Below, one piece after another: positions 11,961 to 24,995 of a stretch of 64,000 nucleotides of DNA (its first letter is position 1; each line of letters starts with the position of its first letter). The position numbers and the translations under genes were made by a program. Below the pieces are notes generated by a model. It worked only from the letters and a program-made list of their open reading frames with translations, was not told where the DNA came from and did no database searches. Source of the stretch: Sipunculus nudus (taxonomy: Eukaryota > Annelida > Sipuncula > Golfingiida > Sipunculidae); NCBI GenBank assembly GCA_026874595.1, contig CM049313.1:77740659-77804658 (forward strand). Reading direction: 5' to 3'.

Positions 11961-13190
11961 ATTATTCTTCAAATTTTGAAGAACCAATTTGCCAATTTGT
12001 TGCAATTTTCTACGACAACAGAAATATATATCACCTATGTCTGGTTAAAACACAGTGAATTGATGGTCTGAGGAAAATGTATGATTGTTAAGGTATCCAG
12101 AACTATTCCCATAGCTTACTTGATACCTGTCAGTCTCAAAAGGAACACCACAAAGGGCAAATATAAGATCAAAATATATAGCAAAAAATCAAGGAAATCC
12201 ATGCAAGAATTATTGAGAAACAGGTGCTTCTGTATGAATTTTTATTCAATACAAGCCAACTGTACTGCACTTTCATATATGATGATAATATTTATTAAGA
12301 AATATTTGACCCAATCCTTTGCAAGATTACATTAATATACGTCTGACTGCCTTCACTTTAACAGTTCTTTAGATAATATGATCAAAAGGAATTTAAAGAT
12401 GGTTGCCTGGTGGCCATTTTGGACTTCTGACAGGTCTGAAATCAGACAACAACCATTCTCTAAATCGGACCAAAAGTTGAAGGTAAATTACTGAAACTGC
12501 ACTAAAAAAGGATTTCTATGGTGGCTAACTGGCATACATAATGGATTTCTGACAAGTCTGACATTTGATATCACACATCCTCCAACAAGAGACCAAACTT
12601 GGGGCAAATTCTCCAAATGATGTTACAGTAATGAGTGTCCAAAACAATTCAGAAGGCATGTTCAGGCGCTCATATCAGATTTATAGATATGCAAATGTAA
12701 AAGTGTAGGTCCAATATTTTTTATTATCACTCTGCTTTTCAATGGGGTCAGAAGGGTTGGTAAACTGCAAAACCTGAAAGAATAGAAATGCAGAAAGCAT
12801 GACTAAGAGTCTTGTAATAAAATAAAGCCATCCTAAATCAAGTACACATCCACATATTATGAGAACAAACACTTGCTTTTATATGTGGTGATTTATATAA
12901 AAATATTCAGATATCTAGGAAACGAAGTTTATTGCTATGATTCCATAAAATAAACTGCAAAATGTTCCCATCATCTTATAAATCAGTAGCTAAACCTTAA
13001 TACTATACTCTCATAGTGTTAATTCCTGGCTGAAGTATTCCAATAACAGTGTTTTGTTATGCAGTAACGAGGTACTTATCACTCAGCCTTATCACTTAAT
13101 AGCCTGATACAAAAGGGAGTCATATGTCACCAGTGTCACTCACAATTACAGCCACACGGTGAGATGTACCAGCTGGAGTGCAAGCTTATA
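11961..13190. other. Intergenic DNA, no gene recognised
   Basis: AT-rich. Two loosely similar segments of about 130 bp at 12395-12650 (TGGCCATTTTGGACTTCTGA, ATGGATTTCTGACAAGTCTG) resemble the repeat unit at 46.9-47.9 kb. Open frames at 12081-12335 and 12681-12872 match nothing I recognise. Confidence 0.45.
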
Positions 13191-13199
13191 TATACAAGA

Positions 13200-14095
13200 A
13201 AAATAGAGATGGTCTACAAAATAAGTTGACCTGACCTATGATCTTGGCCTTTTGCCCACATATCAACTGGATTCTTTCTAAATGATGGGTAATTACTAAC
13301 CAATTACATCTGGCCGGGTGTAATTACTTGGCAACCAATGAGTGAATAACTTAGACCTGCAACCTTTAACCTCCTGACCAGCTGACCTCAAAATCAATTA
13401 GTTTTTTCTTCATGCAAAAAGACCCATAAATATGAAGTTTGAATCACATTCAGTGATGCATAGATGTGGCATATGTGAAAGACTGAAGGTTTGGGTTGAA
13501 CAGTTTCACTTGAAATATGTTCACAAGCATTTAGAACAATGTTGTGACCTTGACCTTTGACCTTTTGAACTCAACATCAATAGGCTTCTTCCCCTACTGG
13601 TAGGTAAGCCATGTATGACAGATGGAAAGTATAGATTGAAAAGTTTGCCTGAAAATGACTCCACACAAGAAGAGGGTGCTGTGAACTTGACGTTTGACTT
13701 CAAAATCAACAGGTCTTTTCCCCTGTTGGCAGAGAAGCGATATCAGTGCTGAAAGGTTTGGAATGATAGGTCTAGCTGGAAATGTGTCCACAACCTTTTC
13801 AAAGAAGAGGATCCTGTGACCCTGACCTATGACCTTGTGACCTCAACATCTATAGGATTCTTCTCCTACTCAGTAGGTGAGCTATATGTGAAAGATCAAA
13901 GAATTGGGATGAAAGGTTTGGCTTAAAATGCATCCACAGGCTTTTCAAAGAAGTTGGTACTGTGACCTTGACCTTTGACCTTGTGACCTCAAAATAATTA
14001 TGGTTCTTCCCATGTTGGTAGGTGAGCTGTATGTGAAAGATGGAAGGTTTGGGATAAAAATTTTGGCGAAAAGAATTATTTCTGGGGGGTCCAAA
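13200..14095 (+). repeat. Tandem 135-150-bp repeat with TGACCT half-site clusters
   Basis: About five to six diverged units, each with clustered TGACCT hexamers: TGACCTTGACCTTTGACCT at 13545-13563 and again at 13963-13981, TGACCTATGACCT at 13823-13835, and weaker versions near 13227, 13375 and 13681. Units also share CTTCCCCTACTGGTAGGT and GATGGAAGGTTTGGG. TGACCTTTGACCT is the reverse complement of a DR1 nuclear-receptor element. Whether it functions as one here is unknown. Confidence 0.7.
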
Positions 14096-14640
14096 CACAC
14101 CCCATAACTTCGAGAATATAGGTCGCAGTGACCTAATTTCAGGTTTGCAAGGAGACCTTTTTAGAACCTCTAAGACTGCATAGGGTTCATTGCCCTAGCC
14201 CCTACGGTTACGATTTGTGCCCTGCTAACGGCCGGCCGGACAGCCAGACGATGGACAAAGACCCATCGCTATAGCCCAGCATGACTGAAAGTCAGCTGAG
14301 CTAAAAATATAGTTGGCGCCACCAGTCTGCAGGAACTGATGAAACACTCCATGACCAATATGCCTGCAAAGAATCATTGTGATTAATGCATTAGTTATTC
14401 AGATACTGGAGCTTTTGTATCAAATTTTTAATGATTCTGAGGGGTACTTACTATGAAGAATATGGGTAACAGAGACCTAATTCCATGTTTTGTACAGAGA
14501 CTTTTCATTGACCTCTGTTGATGTAAAGTTTGAACAATCCATGTCCAGCGGTTATGATTTGTGCCCCGTTTACAGATGACAGCTTCTTTGAAAGTCTCAA
14601 AATAAAGAAAAAAATTCGTAAAAATTGGAAACAAGGGACC
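14096..14640 (+). repeat. Family C units with an internal hairpin terminus
   Basis: A partial family C copy ends with the hairpin CATGACTGAAAGTCAGCTGAGC (14275-14301). A second copy runs from GTTGGCGCCACCAGTCTGC (about 14310) to about 14630, where the 5' motif of another element begins. Confidence 0.6.
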
Positions 14641-14664
14641 CATGGGTCACGGCGCTCAGCTGAT
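14631..14664 (+). mobile_element. 5' terminal motif of the hairpin-ended element family
   Basis: ACAAGGGACCCATGGGTCAC followed by GGCGCTCAGCTGA. The same string, with one or two changes, starts at 19427 and 42116. GCTCAGCTGA is the inverse of TCAGCTGAGC in the family's 3' hairpin, so the two ends carry inverted motifs. Confidence 0.6.
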
Positions 14665-16320
14665 CATGTTTGGACTATAAATGTTTCTCCACTGTGATAC
14701 TATATCGAGTCGATAAAGCTTATGAATATCATGTACATGTTGGGCTATTATAAAGGAATGTAATGTAATATGTGAGTAAATGATAAATGAAATTACCTGA
14801 CTGATGGATTAATAGAGTCAAATAAAGTGGTTTATTTTTTATTTATTTAGGAGGGGTTGAAAATTGTAGTATATTTGAGCAAATATGAATGCAATGACAG
14901 CAGTAATAAGCAGTAGTAGAATGATGATAAGGCTATTTGTTGAAGGATCTAAAGTGTATGGTAGTCTTCAATTTGACAGATATGATGTTATGATTAACTA
15001 TGCTGATGAAGTGATTTATGAATATGTGACTGTATGGCACAATATCTCTTTAGTCTTGACAAGGTACATTATTTTGATGCCCACTATGTCTACATATTAC
15101 ACAATATTGACATAATTTCTGTCATGTACATAGGTACCTATGGACGAATAGTTATACAAAATATTAAAGTATGAATATATCTGATTCATCTTGTTCTTGC
15201 TTACTGAGGCTGACTTTGGGATGGGGTTCGGAGAAGGGAAAAGTGAGGGCAGCACGAAGGTGGATGTAGAAATATTCTATTGTAATGTTTTTCATTTATA
15301 TAAGGATATGAAAAGCTAAGAGGAAAGGGGCCCTCCTACTTGGTTATAGTAAAGTTCTAAATATATGATTGCAAACTAATACTCTGACAAGACTGTCATG
15401 AAGAAAAACAGTAAAAGTTTTGAGATACTGTGTTGCATACGAAAATTTACAGATGGACAGGCAAGTGGACAGAATGGACTAATACCTTTATTTCACTTTC
15501 AAGAGAATAATGCATTTAAGTTTATATATAATCCTACTTTTTTAAGCAGATCCACTTTTTCCATTAAGAAGTTTTTATCAGAATCATTTTTTTATTTAAA
15601 GGTTTATAAATTTTTAATTAAAAAACCTGAAAATATAAGTTAAAATATTAGAATTGTTGCAAAAGTTGCAATCATTATATATACAGAGTAAAAAACATTG
15701 GGTCATATTATGCATACACATATATTTTATTATTTTTAAATCATAAATGTTTTAAACTGATTTTAAAAGAAAATAATGCAACAACATGGCATCTACAAGA
15801 ATATTCCTTGAATCACTATTAAAAAGTTTTGCACATTGGAGTTTTCAGGACATGCTTAATTTTATTCACCAAAATAAAATAAAAGTAAATTTGATAAAAT
15901 AAAACATCTTTTCAAATAAAGTATACACACTGATGGTTGAATGAGGGACAAACAACATCATTGTGCTAATTACTATCCCAGTTTTAATTAATTACTGGAA
16001 TTAATAGTCAATTTCACACCTGGTGAAGTTTTTACTCTTCTGAAGTAAGGAATTACTTATCTCATGAACATCCATACTTTCACAGCAATACACCACTTTG
16101 TGGACACAATTAAATGTACACTTTAATCATTGTAACCCTGGTGGTTAGTTTATGCACCAGCTGGGGGGATGAGTGCAGGGCAGAGGGGAAGCCTGCTAGT
16201 AGTGGCCAAGCTGGGCCAAGGTAAGCTGCCTGGGGTGGGTTACATAATGCAAGTGAAGGCTGTACTACTAGGTGGGCTAGATGTAAACAACACTTGACAT
16301 GGTGTATGAAAACATGAATA
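14665..16320. other. Single-copy AT-rich DNA, no gene recognised
   Basis: No recognised exon or domain. Open frames at 14885-15115 and 15398-15643 are short, AT-rich and unlike any family I know. There is a GC-richer patch at 16140-16280 without coding signal. Confidence 0.4.
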
Positions 16321-17700
16321 AAAGCTTTTCATTCCAATCAATTTCTTTTGAAAGTTCAGATTTTAAAAGATTAAATCCTTATGCATATATGCTGGGAAAA
16401 TTAAATCAACAGTGCCAAAGTTGGACAAAATTTAAGGTATTGATTTTTTATTTATGCTAATAACTTGAAAAATTTGCAAAATTCAGATCTAATTTTGGGT
16501 AAACAATTGAATCTTGATTAAATAAAGTTATATTCCTGAAAAAAAGTCTCTAGGTTCAGCAATTCTCATATGAGTAAATATTGCATTATGTTTTGGCCCA
16601 TAACTTCAAAATAATACCCAATACTAACCTAATTTTTAGTATGTTCATAGAAAATGTATAAAAGAATGTGAATACTAAATAAGATCAAAAACAGATCAGT
16701 GGTTTTGATATTAGGCAGCCTTGAAGTGTAACAATGGCTTTTTTTTTATGGAAAACGGAGTTTTTTTCCTTAATATCTCGAAGGAACAAAGTCCTAATGA
16801 CCCAATTTTCGGTATGGTAGGAGATTTTGGGGACATCTAAAATTATGTCAACAGCCTGGGGAGCATAGAGATGTGCACTGAATGACCTACAGTCATCAAA
16901 GTGGACTGCTTGACAATATAAGGGAATACAACAAGAGCCTCCAAAAAAATTCAATAACTAGCCCATTTTTGCAGCTTTTATTTTCAAATTTCAGATTTTA
17001 ACAGATTAAATCCTTATGTATACATGGTGTGAAAATTAAATCCACAGTACTTACAGGAAAAAATCGTGCCATGGCCAAAGTTGGGCAAAATTTAAGGTAC
17101 CAATTTTATATTTTTGCCAATATTTAAAAAAAATTAACAAATTTTGATCTAATTTTTGGTATACAATTAAATTTTGATTAATTAAAGTTGTATTACTGGA
17201 AAAAAGTCCCTACCTTCAACACTTTTGGTCTTAAGTGACGAAATATCTTCCTGATTTTTTTACAAAGTCCATTATGTTTGGGCTCATAACTTTTTTAAAT
17301 TATATAAATACTGGCTTAATATCTGGCATGTACATAGGAACTATATAGAGGAATATTTATGGGAAATATGAAGAAAACCAGATGAGTGGTTTTGATATTA
17401 GTCAGTCCTGAAGTGTAGAAATATTTTTCTAATAAAAAATTGAGGTTTTTCCTTAATATCTCAAAGGAACAAAGTCCTATTGACCCAATTTTTGGCATGG
17501 TAGGAGATTAGGGGGACATCTAACTGTATGCCGAAATTCAGATTCGTAGGTCCAACGGTGTTGAAACGTGCCAGTCTTACGGACGGACATCCAGACGGAC
17601 AGACAGACGGATGGACGGACGGCACGACAGACAGACGGACGGACGACGGACAATGGACCATGACTATAGCTCAGATGACTTATAGTCAGCTGAGCTAAAA
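16320..17700 (+). mobile_element. Hairpin-ended element, dimer of a roughly 700-bp unit (family B)
   Basis: Two tandem diverged units (about 16320-16975 and 16976-17700) sharing GTGCCAWRGNCAAAGTTGG-type, GCATTATGTTTTGG and TTGATATTAGKCAG landmarks. The second unit ends with a GGACGGACAGACGG tract and the hairpin at 17669-17695, followed by TAAAAA. Further dimers lie at 23.2-24.6, 43.0-46.0 and 49.3-50.3 kb. Confidence 0.7.
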
Positions 17701-18412
17701 ATACAGGTGGTGCCACCAGTCTGCAGGAACTGATGGAACATCCCATGATCAATATTCATGCAAAGAATCATGGTGATCAATGTAGTAGTTATTCAGACGG
17801 GAGCCTTTGTATCAAATTTTGCATTATTCTTGGGGGTACTTAGGAGCCCCATAGCTCGAAGGATATGGGTAACAGACACCTAATTTCAGGTTTTTAAGGA
17901 GATTTTTCATGGACCTCCCTGGATATTAAGTTTGAAGATTCCAGGTCCAGTGGTTGGGATTTGTGCCCTGTTAACAGATGACAGTTTCATTGCAGGTCTT
18001 GAAAAAAGAGAAAAAATTTTGTAAAAAATTGGAAAAAATACAGGTGGCACCACCAGTCTGCAGGAAGTGATGGAACATCCCATGATCAATATTCATGCAA
18101 AGAATCAAGGTGATCAATGCAGTAGTTATTCAGATACTTGAGCTTTTGTATAAAATTTTGCATTATTCTGGGGGGTATTTAGGAGCCCCATAGCTCAAAG
18201 GATATGGGTAACAGAGACCAAATTTCATGTTTTTTTCAGAGACTTTTCATGGACCTCCCTGGATATGAAGATTGAAGAATCCAGGTCCAGAGGTTATGAT
18301 TTGTGCCCTGTTAAAGGACGGCCGAATGGCCAGAAGGCCGTCCGGCCGGACAGACGATGGACAAAGGGTGATCGCTATGGCTCAGATGACTTTCAGTCAG
18401 CTGAGCTAAAAA
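17700..18412 (+). repeat. Two tandem family C units ending in a hairpin
   Basis: Units start at GGTGGTGCCACCAGTCTGC (about 17706) and GGTGGCACCACCAGTCTGC (about 18044), about 340 bp apart. The second closes with GGCCGTCCGGCCGGACAGAC and the hairpin GCTCAGATGACTTTCAGTCA... (18380-18406). Confidence 0.7.
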
Positions 18413-18780
18413 AGGTTTATTAAAAAAATTGGATCTCATTAGACAAATGTGTAAAATGTTGAACTGTCAACAGCCTGTCAAAAAGGTATCCAATGGAAAC
18501 ACATGGTCAAATCTCAAAATATTATTTGCAACAATTTCTTCATTCATATCAACCAACCATGGCCTAGATTACCTCTCTCTCACAACTTATCTACATTTCA
18601 TAATATTTTAGATTTAACCTTCCAGGTGTTTAAGTACTGTTGAATGCTCCACCCCCTTTTCTCTCTACATCCAACCGTCCTTGCTGCCCATACTGTTCCC
18701 TTCTCCAAACTCCATCCCAATGTCAGCCTAAGTAAACAAGAACAAGATGAATCATATATATTCATTTTTTGTTTATCTGT
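18413..18780. other. Spacer, no gene recognised
   Basis: Low-complexity single-copy DNA between oppositely oriented family C pairs. It holds no convincing exon. Confidence 0.4.
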
Positions 18781-19425
18781 TTTTGAGACCTTAAAAGATG
18801 CATTCATCTGTTAACAGGGCACAAATCGTAACAACTAGACCTAGGAACTTCTTTCTTTACATGTTGGGAGGCCCATGAAAAGTCTCTTTGGAAACCTGAA
18901 ATTAGGTCTCTGTCAACCATATTGTCCAAGCTTTTGGGCTCAGAAGTACCACCCAGAATAACTAAAAATTTGATACAGAAGCTCTGGTATCTGAACAACT
19001 AGTGCATTGATCGGCATTATTCTTTGTGTACATATGCATCATGGAGTGTTTCATCAGTTCCTGCAAACTGGTGGTGCCACCTGGACTTCTTTGAATTTTT
19101 ACGCATTTTTATCTTTATTTTTGAGACCTTCAAAGATGTGGTCGTCTGTTAACAGGGCACAAATCATAACTATTTGAGCTTGAATCTTCTTTCTTGACAT
19201 CCTGGGAGGTCCATTAAAAAACTCCATGGAAACCTGAAATTAGGTCTCTGTTACCCATATCCTCTGAGCTATGGGTCTTAGAAGTACGTGTCAGAATAAC
19301 CAAAAAATTGATACAAAAGCTTCAGTATCTGAACAACTATTGCATTAATCACCTTGATCTTTGCATGTATATTCATCATGGAGTGTTTCATCAGTTCTTG
19401 TGGAATGGTGGCACCACCTAAATTA
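18780..19425 (-). repeat. Two family C units in inverted orientation
   Basis: Reverse complements of the family C landmarks appear twice: TTAACAGGGCACAAATC near 18818 and 19150, CCTGAAATTAGGTCTCTG near 18894 and 19233, and GTTTCATCAGTTC near 19049 and 19386. They face the + strand pair at 17.7-18.4 kb, forming a large imperfect inverted arrangement. Confidence 0.7.
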
Positions 19426-19426
19426 A

Positions 19427-19460
19427 ACAAGGGACCTATGGGTCACGGCGCTCAGCTGTT
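19427..19460 (+). mobile_element. 5' terminal motif of the hairpin-ended element family
   Basis: ACAAGGGACCTATGGGTCAC followed by GGCGCTCAGCTG; one base differs from the copy at 14631. Confidence 0.55.
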
Positions 19461-20284
19461 ATATATGATAAAAAAATATGATTTAGAAATGAGGCACATG
19501 CAGGTTTAGTGTGGTAATAAAAATAAGCTGTATTATGAGTTGTTGTTGTTTAGCTTATGTATGATTTTGATAATACCTTTGGAGACAGGGAAGAGGATTG
19601 ATTTCATTTATATTATTAACAAATGGAGTACTAGTGTCACACAGATTTTGTTTTGGCTATATAACTTATAAGCAGAACATATAATATAAGAGTTTAACTA
19701 TTTATTAAAAAAATTACAAATATTGTCCCAAATATAATTTTTATTAAAAATAATAAGAGAATCGTATGATTTTTTAAAATGAAATATAACTGAAATGATT
19801 ATTGAAATAATATTAAAGAATATATTCATGAATGCATTCATGAATACATTTTGAAAGTATTTGCACTGGTATTCATATACTTTCATTTTTACCTGAATTC
19901 CCATTCTTTATGCAAGAAATTTTATAATGGAGTACATATTCATATTCATATTTAATTTTCAATTGCAAAGTATTTGCACCATGTCTGGTATTTATATAGT
20001 TTTCACCAAACAATGATGTTGAGAATCCAGAATATACAAAATTCACACATTTAAATAATGATCATAAGTACCTGGTTTTATGGCTTTTATTTTTATTAAA
20101 AAAAAAATAAATGTAATATATACATTTTGGACTAATTTCACATCAATGTACAAATAAGACACAGTAGGAATCTAGATAAATATTATCAACTGCATCTTTG
20201 TCTATCATTAATTTCCTTCATATGATCCCTTATGATTAGTAATGAATAATATGATTTACTTTTTTATCATTAAAATTGAACTAA
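19461..20284. other. Very AT-rich DNA, no gene recognised
   Basis: No repeat family or coding exon recognised. The open frame at 19698-19904 (- strand) is low-complexity. Confidence 0.4.
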
Positions 20285-22850
20285 ACTAGATGTGTAGGAA
20301 CGACACGAATGCCCCCGCCTTGGGCAAATTAGAAATATTTGTAAAATTTGGAAAATTTTTTAAGTTCAGGAGGTGTTGTATGGTCAAAAGTAGGTCAACA
20401 AGGGCAAAATGCAAACTCGATCTGTAACGGGTCATTATCAAGCAACACACCAAAAATCATGCCAGTATATGCAGGCATTGTGAAAAAAAGTCCATACATG
20501 TGCATTTTCCATAAAAATTTCTGAAATTCATGAAATTTTCTAGGTTTAGGAGCCGTAAAACAATCAAAAGTAGGTCAACCAGGATGAAATGCAAACTGGA
20601 TCTGTAACTGTCATTATCTGCCCACACAAAAAAAATCAGGGTGGTATCTGCAGGCATTGAGGAAAAAAAATCATTACATATGCATTTGTTATGAAAATTT
20701 TATTTTTCATGAAACTTTCTATGTTCAGGAGCAGTCAAATGGTCAAAAGTAGGTCAACTGAGACAAAACAAGAACTTGATCTGTAACTGGTCATTATCTG
20801 CCTACACACCAAAAATCAGGCCCGTATCTGCAGGCACTGCGAAAAAAGTCCATACATGTGCACCTTTTTATGAAATTCTCTATGTTAGAGCACCGTCAAA
20901 CGGTCAAAAATAGGTCAACTGGGACAAAACGTGAACTTGATCTGTAACTGGTCATTATCTGCCCACACACCAAAAATCAGGCCAATATCTGCAGGTATTG
21001 TAAAGAAAAGTCTGTACAAGTGTATTTGTCATGAAAATATATATTTTACATGAAATTTTCTATGTTCAGGAGCCGTAAAACGGTCAAAAGTAGGTCAACC
21101 AGGAGAAATCGTGAACTCGATCTGTAACTGGTCTATATCTGCCCACACACCAAAAATTAGGCCAATATCTGCAGGCATTGCGAAAAAGTCTGTACATGTG
21201 TATCTGTCATGAATATTTCTATTTTTCATGAAATTTTCTAAGTTTAGGAGCCGTAAAACGGTCAAAAGAAGGTCAACCGGGACGAAACGTGAACTCGATC
21301 TGTAGCTGGTCTATATCTGCCCACACACCAAAAATTAGGCCAATATCTGCAGGCATTGCGAAAAATAGTCCGTACATTTGTATCTGTCATGAATATTTCT
21401 ATTTTTCATGAAAATTTCTAAGTTTAGGAGCCGTAAAACGGTCAAAAGTAGGTCAACCGGGATGAAACGCGAACTCGATCTGTAACTGGTCTATATCTGT
21501 CCACACACCAAAAATCAGGCCAATATCTGCAGGCACTGTGAAGAAAAGTCCGTACATGTGTATTAGTCATGAAATTTCATATTTTTCATGAAATTTTCTA
21601 TGTTCAGGAGCCGTAAAACGGTCAAAAGTAGGTCAACCAGGAAGAAAAGCGAACTTGATCTGTAACTGGTCTATATCTGCTCACACACCAAAAGTCAGGC
21701 CAATATCTGCAGGCATTGCGAAAAAAAGACCGTACATGTGTATCTGTCATGAATATTTCTATTTTTCATGAAATTTTCTAAGTTTAGGAGCCGTAAAACG
21801 GTCAAAAGTAGGTCAACCGGGACGAAACGTGAACTCGATCTGTAACTTGTCTATATCTGCCCACACACCAAAAATCAGGCCAATATCTGCAGGCACTGCG
21901 AAAAAAGTCCATACATGTGCACCTTTTTATGAAATTCTCTATGTTAGAGCACCGTCAAACGGTCAAAAATAGGTCAACTGGGACAAAACGTGAACTTGAT
22001 CTGTAACTGGTCATTATCTGCCCACACACCAAAAATCAGGCCAATATCTGCAGGTATTGTAAAGAAAAGTCTGTACAAGTGTATTTGTCATGAAAATATA
22101 TATTTTACATGAAATTTTCTATGTTCAGAAGCCGTAAAACGGTCAAAAGTAGGTCAACCAGGAGAAATCGTGAACTCGATCTGTAACTGGTCTATATCTG
22201 CCCACACACCAAAAATTAGGCCAATATCTGCAGGCATTGCGAAAAAGTCTGTACATGTGTATCTGTCATGAATATTTCTATTTTTCATGAAATTTTCTAA
22301 GTTTAGGAGCCGTAAAACGGTCAAAAGAAGGTCAACCGGGACGAAACGTGAACTCGATCTGTAGCTGGTCTATATCTGCCCACACACCAAAAATTAGGCC
22401 AATATCTGCAGGCATTGCGAAAAATAGTCCGTACATTTGTATCTGTCATGAATATTTCTATTTTTCATGAAAATTTCTAAGTTTAGGAGCCGTAAAACGG
22501 TCAAAAGTAGGTCAACCGGGATGAAACGCGAACTCGATCTGTAACTGGTCTATATCTGCTCACACACCAAAAGTCAGGCCAATATCTGCAGGCATTGCGA
22601 AAAAAAGACCGTACATGTGTATCTGTCATGAATATTTCTATTTTTCATGAAATTTTCTAAGTTTAGGAGCCGTAAAACGGTCAAAAGTAGGTCAACCGGG
22701 ACGAAACGTGAACTCGATCTGTAACTTGTCTATATCTGCCCACACACCAAAAATCAGGCCAATATCTGCAGGCATTGCGAAAAAAAGTCCGTACAACTGT
22801 TTGATTTTGGAATGACGGAAGGACGGAATGACGGACATGGGTAAAACTAT
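20285..22850 (+). repeat. 178-bp tandem array (about 14 units) in a Helitron-like element
   Basis: Units carry GGTCAAAAGTAGGTCAACC, GATCTGTAACTGGTC and ATATCTGCAGGCATTG at about 178-bp spacing, with two short units of 165 bp. A six-unit block starting near 20830 recurs near 21889 (offset about 1059 bp), minus one unit in the second block. The left edge ACTAGATGTG (20285-20294) with ATGCCCCCGCCTTGGGC is shared at its first ten bases with the element at 46839. The right edge (GACGGAAGGACGGAATGACGG, then TAAAACTATATAATA) lacks a clear terminus and looks truncated. Confidence 0.8.
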
Positions 22851-23215
22851 ATAATATAAAAATATTGCATAGTGTTATTTGGAATATGTGACATTCTATC
22901 AATCGATACAAGATTCTTATATCATCAGTAACTGCAAGTTAATTTCCTGTTATTATAAACTTACTAATTCCTTTTCTATTTTTCTTTATTTCATTATTAA
23001 AATCAATAATTTATTGTTTATTGTTATGTTGTTGGTTAAAACTACTAGATGAGTTGGGTTGGACACCTGGATCAACTGTGGCTGGCCATAAGCTGCCTGG
23101 CTGCCCCAGTGAATGCCTCGTGTCAAGCATGCATAATTTGCTGAAAATTCAACAAGGTCAACATACAGGTGACTCAAGAGGGGCTTGAGAGAGCCAAGGT
23201 CTGACATGGTCTCAA
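22851..23215. other. Spacer, no gene recognised
   Basis: Single-copy AT-rich sequence with a GC-richer patch near 23080-23130 that has no clear coding signal. Confidence 0.4.
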
Positions 23216-24590
23216 AAAAACATTAATAAAAGCTACAATTTTTGGCCAATTTCTTTCAGCTTTCTAATTAAAAAGCTGAAATCCTTATGCGTGCATGATA
23301 TGAAAATTGTATCAACAGTGCTCACAGGAAACAAACGTGCCATGGTCAAAGTTAGGCAAAATTTAAGGTACTAATTTAATATTTATACTAATAACTTATA
23401 AAATTTGAAAAATTCAGAAATAATTTTGGGTATTCAATTGAATCTTGATTAAATAATGTTACATCCCTGACAAAAAATCTCTAGCTTCAGCAATCCCCTT
23501 GTAAAGGGAGTAAATATATTTCTTGATTTTTTACAAAGTGCATTATGTTCTGGCCCATAACTTAAAACAATTATGCAATATTGACATCATTTCTGGCATG
23601 TGCTTAGAGAATGTATAGAAAAATATATATATTATATATGATTAAAGTCAGACCAGTGTTTTTGATATTAGGCAGTCTTGAAGTGTAACAATGGATTTTT
23701 AATGGAAAAATGAAGTTTTTCATTAATATCTCGAAGGTATTAAGTCCTAGTGACCAAATTCTTGGCATGGTAGGGGATTTTGGAGACATCTAATTGTATG
23801 CCAAATTTTAGGAACTGAGAGCTGAAGATTGGGAGCTGAGCTCTTGCAAACTGCATAACACAAGTTGATGTAAACAATGTTACATGGTGCTTGAGAACTT
23901 GAATAAAATCTACAGTTTTTGATCAACTGGTTTCAAATTTTTTAACAGACAAAATGCTAACATAAACATGCTGTGAAAATTTAATCCACAGTACTTACAG
24001 GAAAAAAACGTGCCATGGTCAAAGTTGGGCAAAATTTAAGATACCAATTTTTTATTTTTGTTAATATTTCAAAAAAATTAAAAGATTTTGATCTAATTTT
24101 GGGTATACAATTTAATTTTGATTAATTAAAGTTATATTTCTGGAAAAAAAGTCCATAGCTTTTACAAGTTTTGTGTTAAGTGATCAAATATCTTTCCTGA
24201 TTTTTCACAAAATGCATTATGTTTGGGCCCATAACATTTTTAAATTATATAATACAGACATAATTTCTGGCATGTACATAGGAACTATATAGGGGAATAT
24301 TCATGGTAAATATGAGGAAAAACAGATGAGTAGTTTTGGTATTAGGCAATAAAAAAATAATAAAAAAATCGAGGTTTTTCCTTAATTTCTCAAAGGAACA
24401 AACTCGCAAAGACCCAGTTTTCAGCTTGGTAGGAGATCTTGGGAACATCGAACATTATGCTGAATTTTGGATTCCTAGGTCTTACGGTTTCAAAACATGC
24501 CACATCTACGGACGGACGGACAGACGGACGACGGACAATGGACCACGACTATAGCTCAGATGACTTATAGTCAGCTGAGCTAAAAAAAGA
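23215..24590 (+). mobile_element. Family B element, dimer, with 3' hairpin
   Basis: Two diverged units (about 23215-23870 and 23871-24590) with the family B landmarks. The second ends in CGGACGGACGGACAGACGG and the hairpin at 24554-24580. Its segment near 24240-24270 (AATTATATAATACAGAC) shows the uninterrupted sequence into which a transposon is inserted in the copy at 43.7-46.0 kb. Confidence 0.75.
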
Positions 24591-24599
24591 TTCAACACA

Positions 24600-24995
24600 T
24601 TTTTCTCTCTTTATATATGAGACCTTCAAAGATGCGGTCGTCCCATAACAGGGCTCAAATTGTAACCATTGGTCCTAGAATCTTCAAGCTTGACATCCAG
24701 CGAGATCTGAGAAAAGTCTCCTTGGAAACCTGAAATAATGTCTTTGTTACCCATATTTTCTGAGCTATGGAGCTTATAAGCACCCCTCAAAATAACTGAA
24801 AATTTGATACCAAAGTAGGGCAAAAATCATAACCATGGGGCCCAGAATCTTCTAACATGACATCCTGAGAGTTCCTAAAGAGTTCTCCCAAGAAACCTGA
24901 AAAGCAGTTAGGATTTGTGCCTTGATTTATGACAGATGATGGACACGGAGTGATTGCTATAGCTCAGATGACTTTCAGTCAGCTAAGCTAAAAAT
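24600..24995 (-). repeat. Inverted family C fragments closed by a + strand hairpin
   Basis: Reverse-strand family C landmarks (GAGACCTTCAAAGATGCGG, CCTTGGAAACCTGAAAT) occur to about 24820, then a second inverted fragment. The hairpin at 24962-24988 is close to that at 24554 but with TAAGC in place of TGAGC. Confidence 0.55.
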
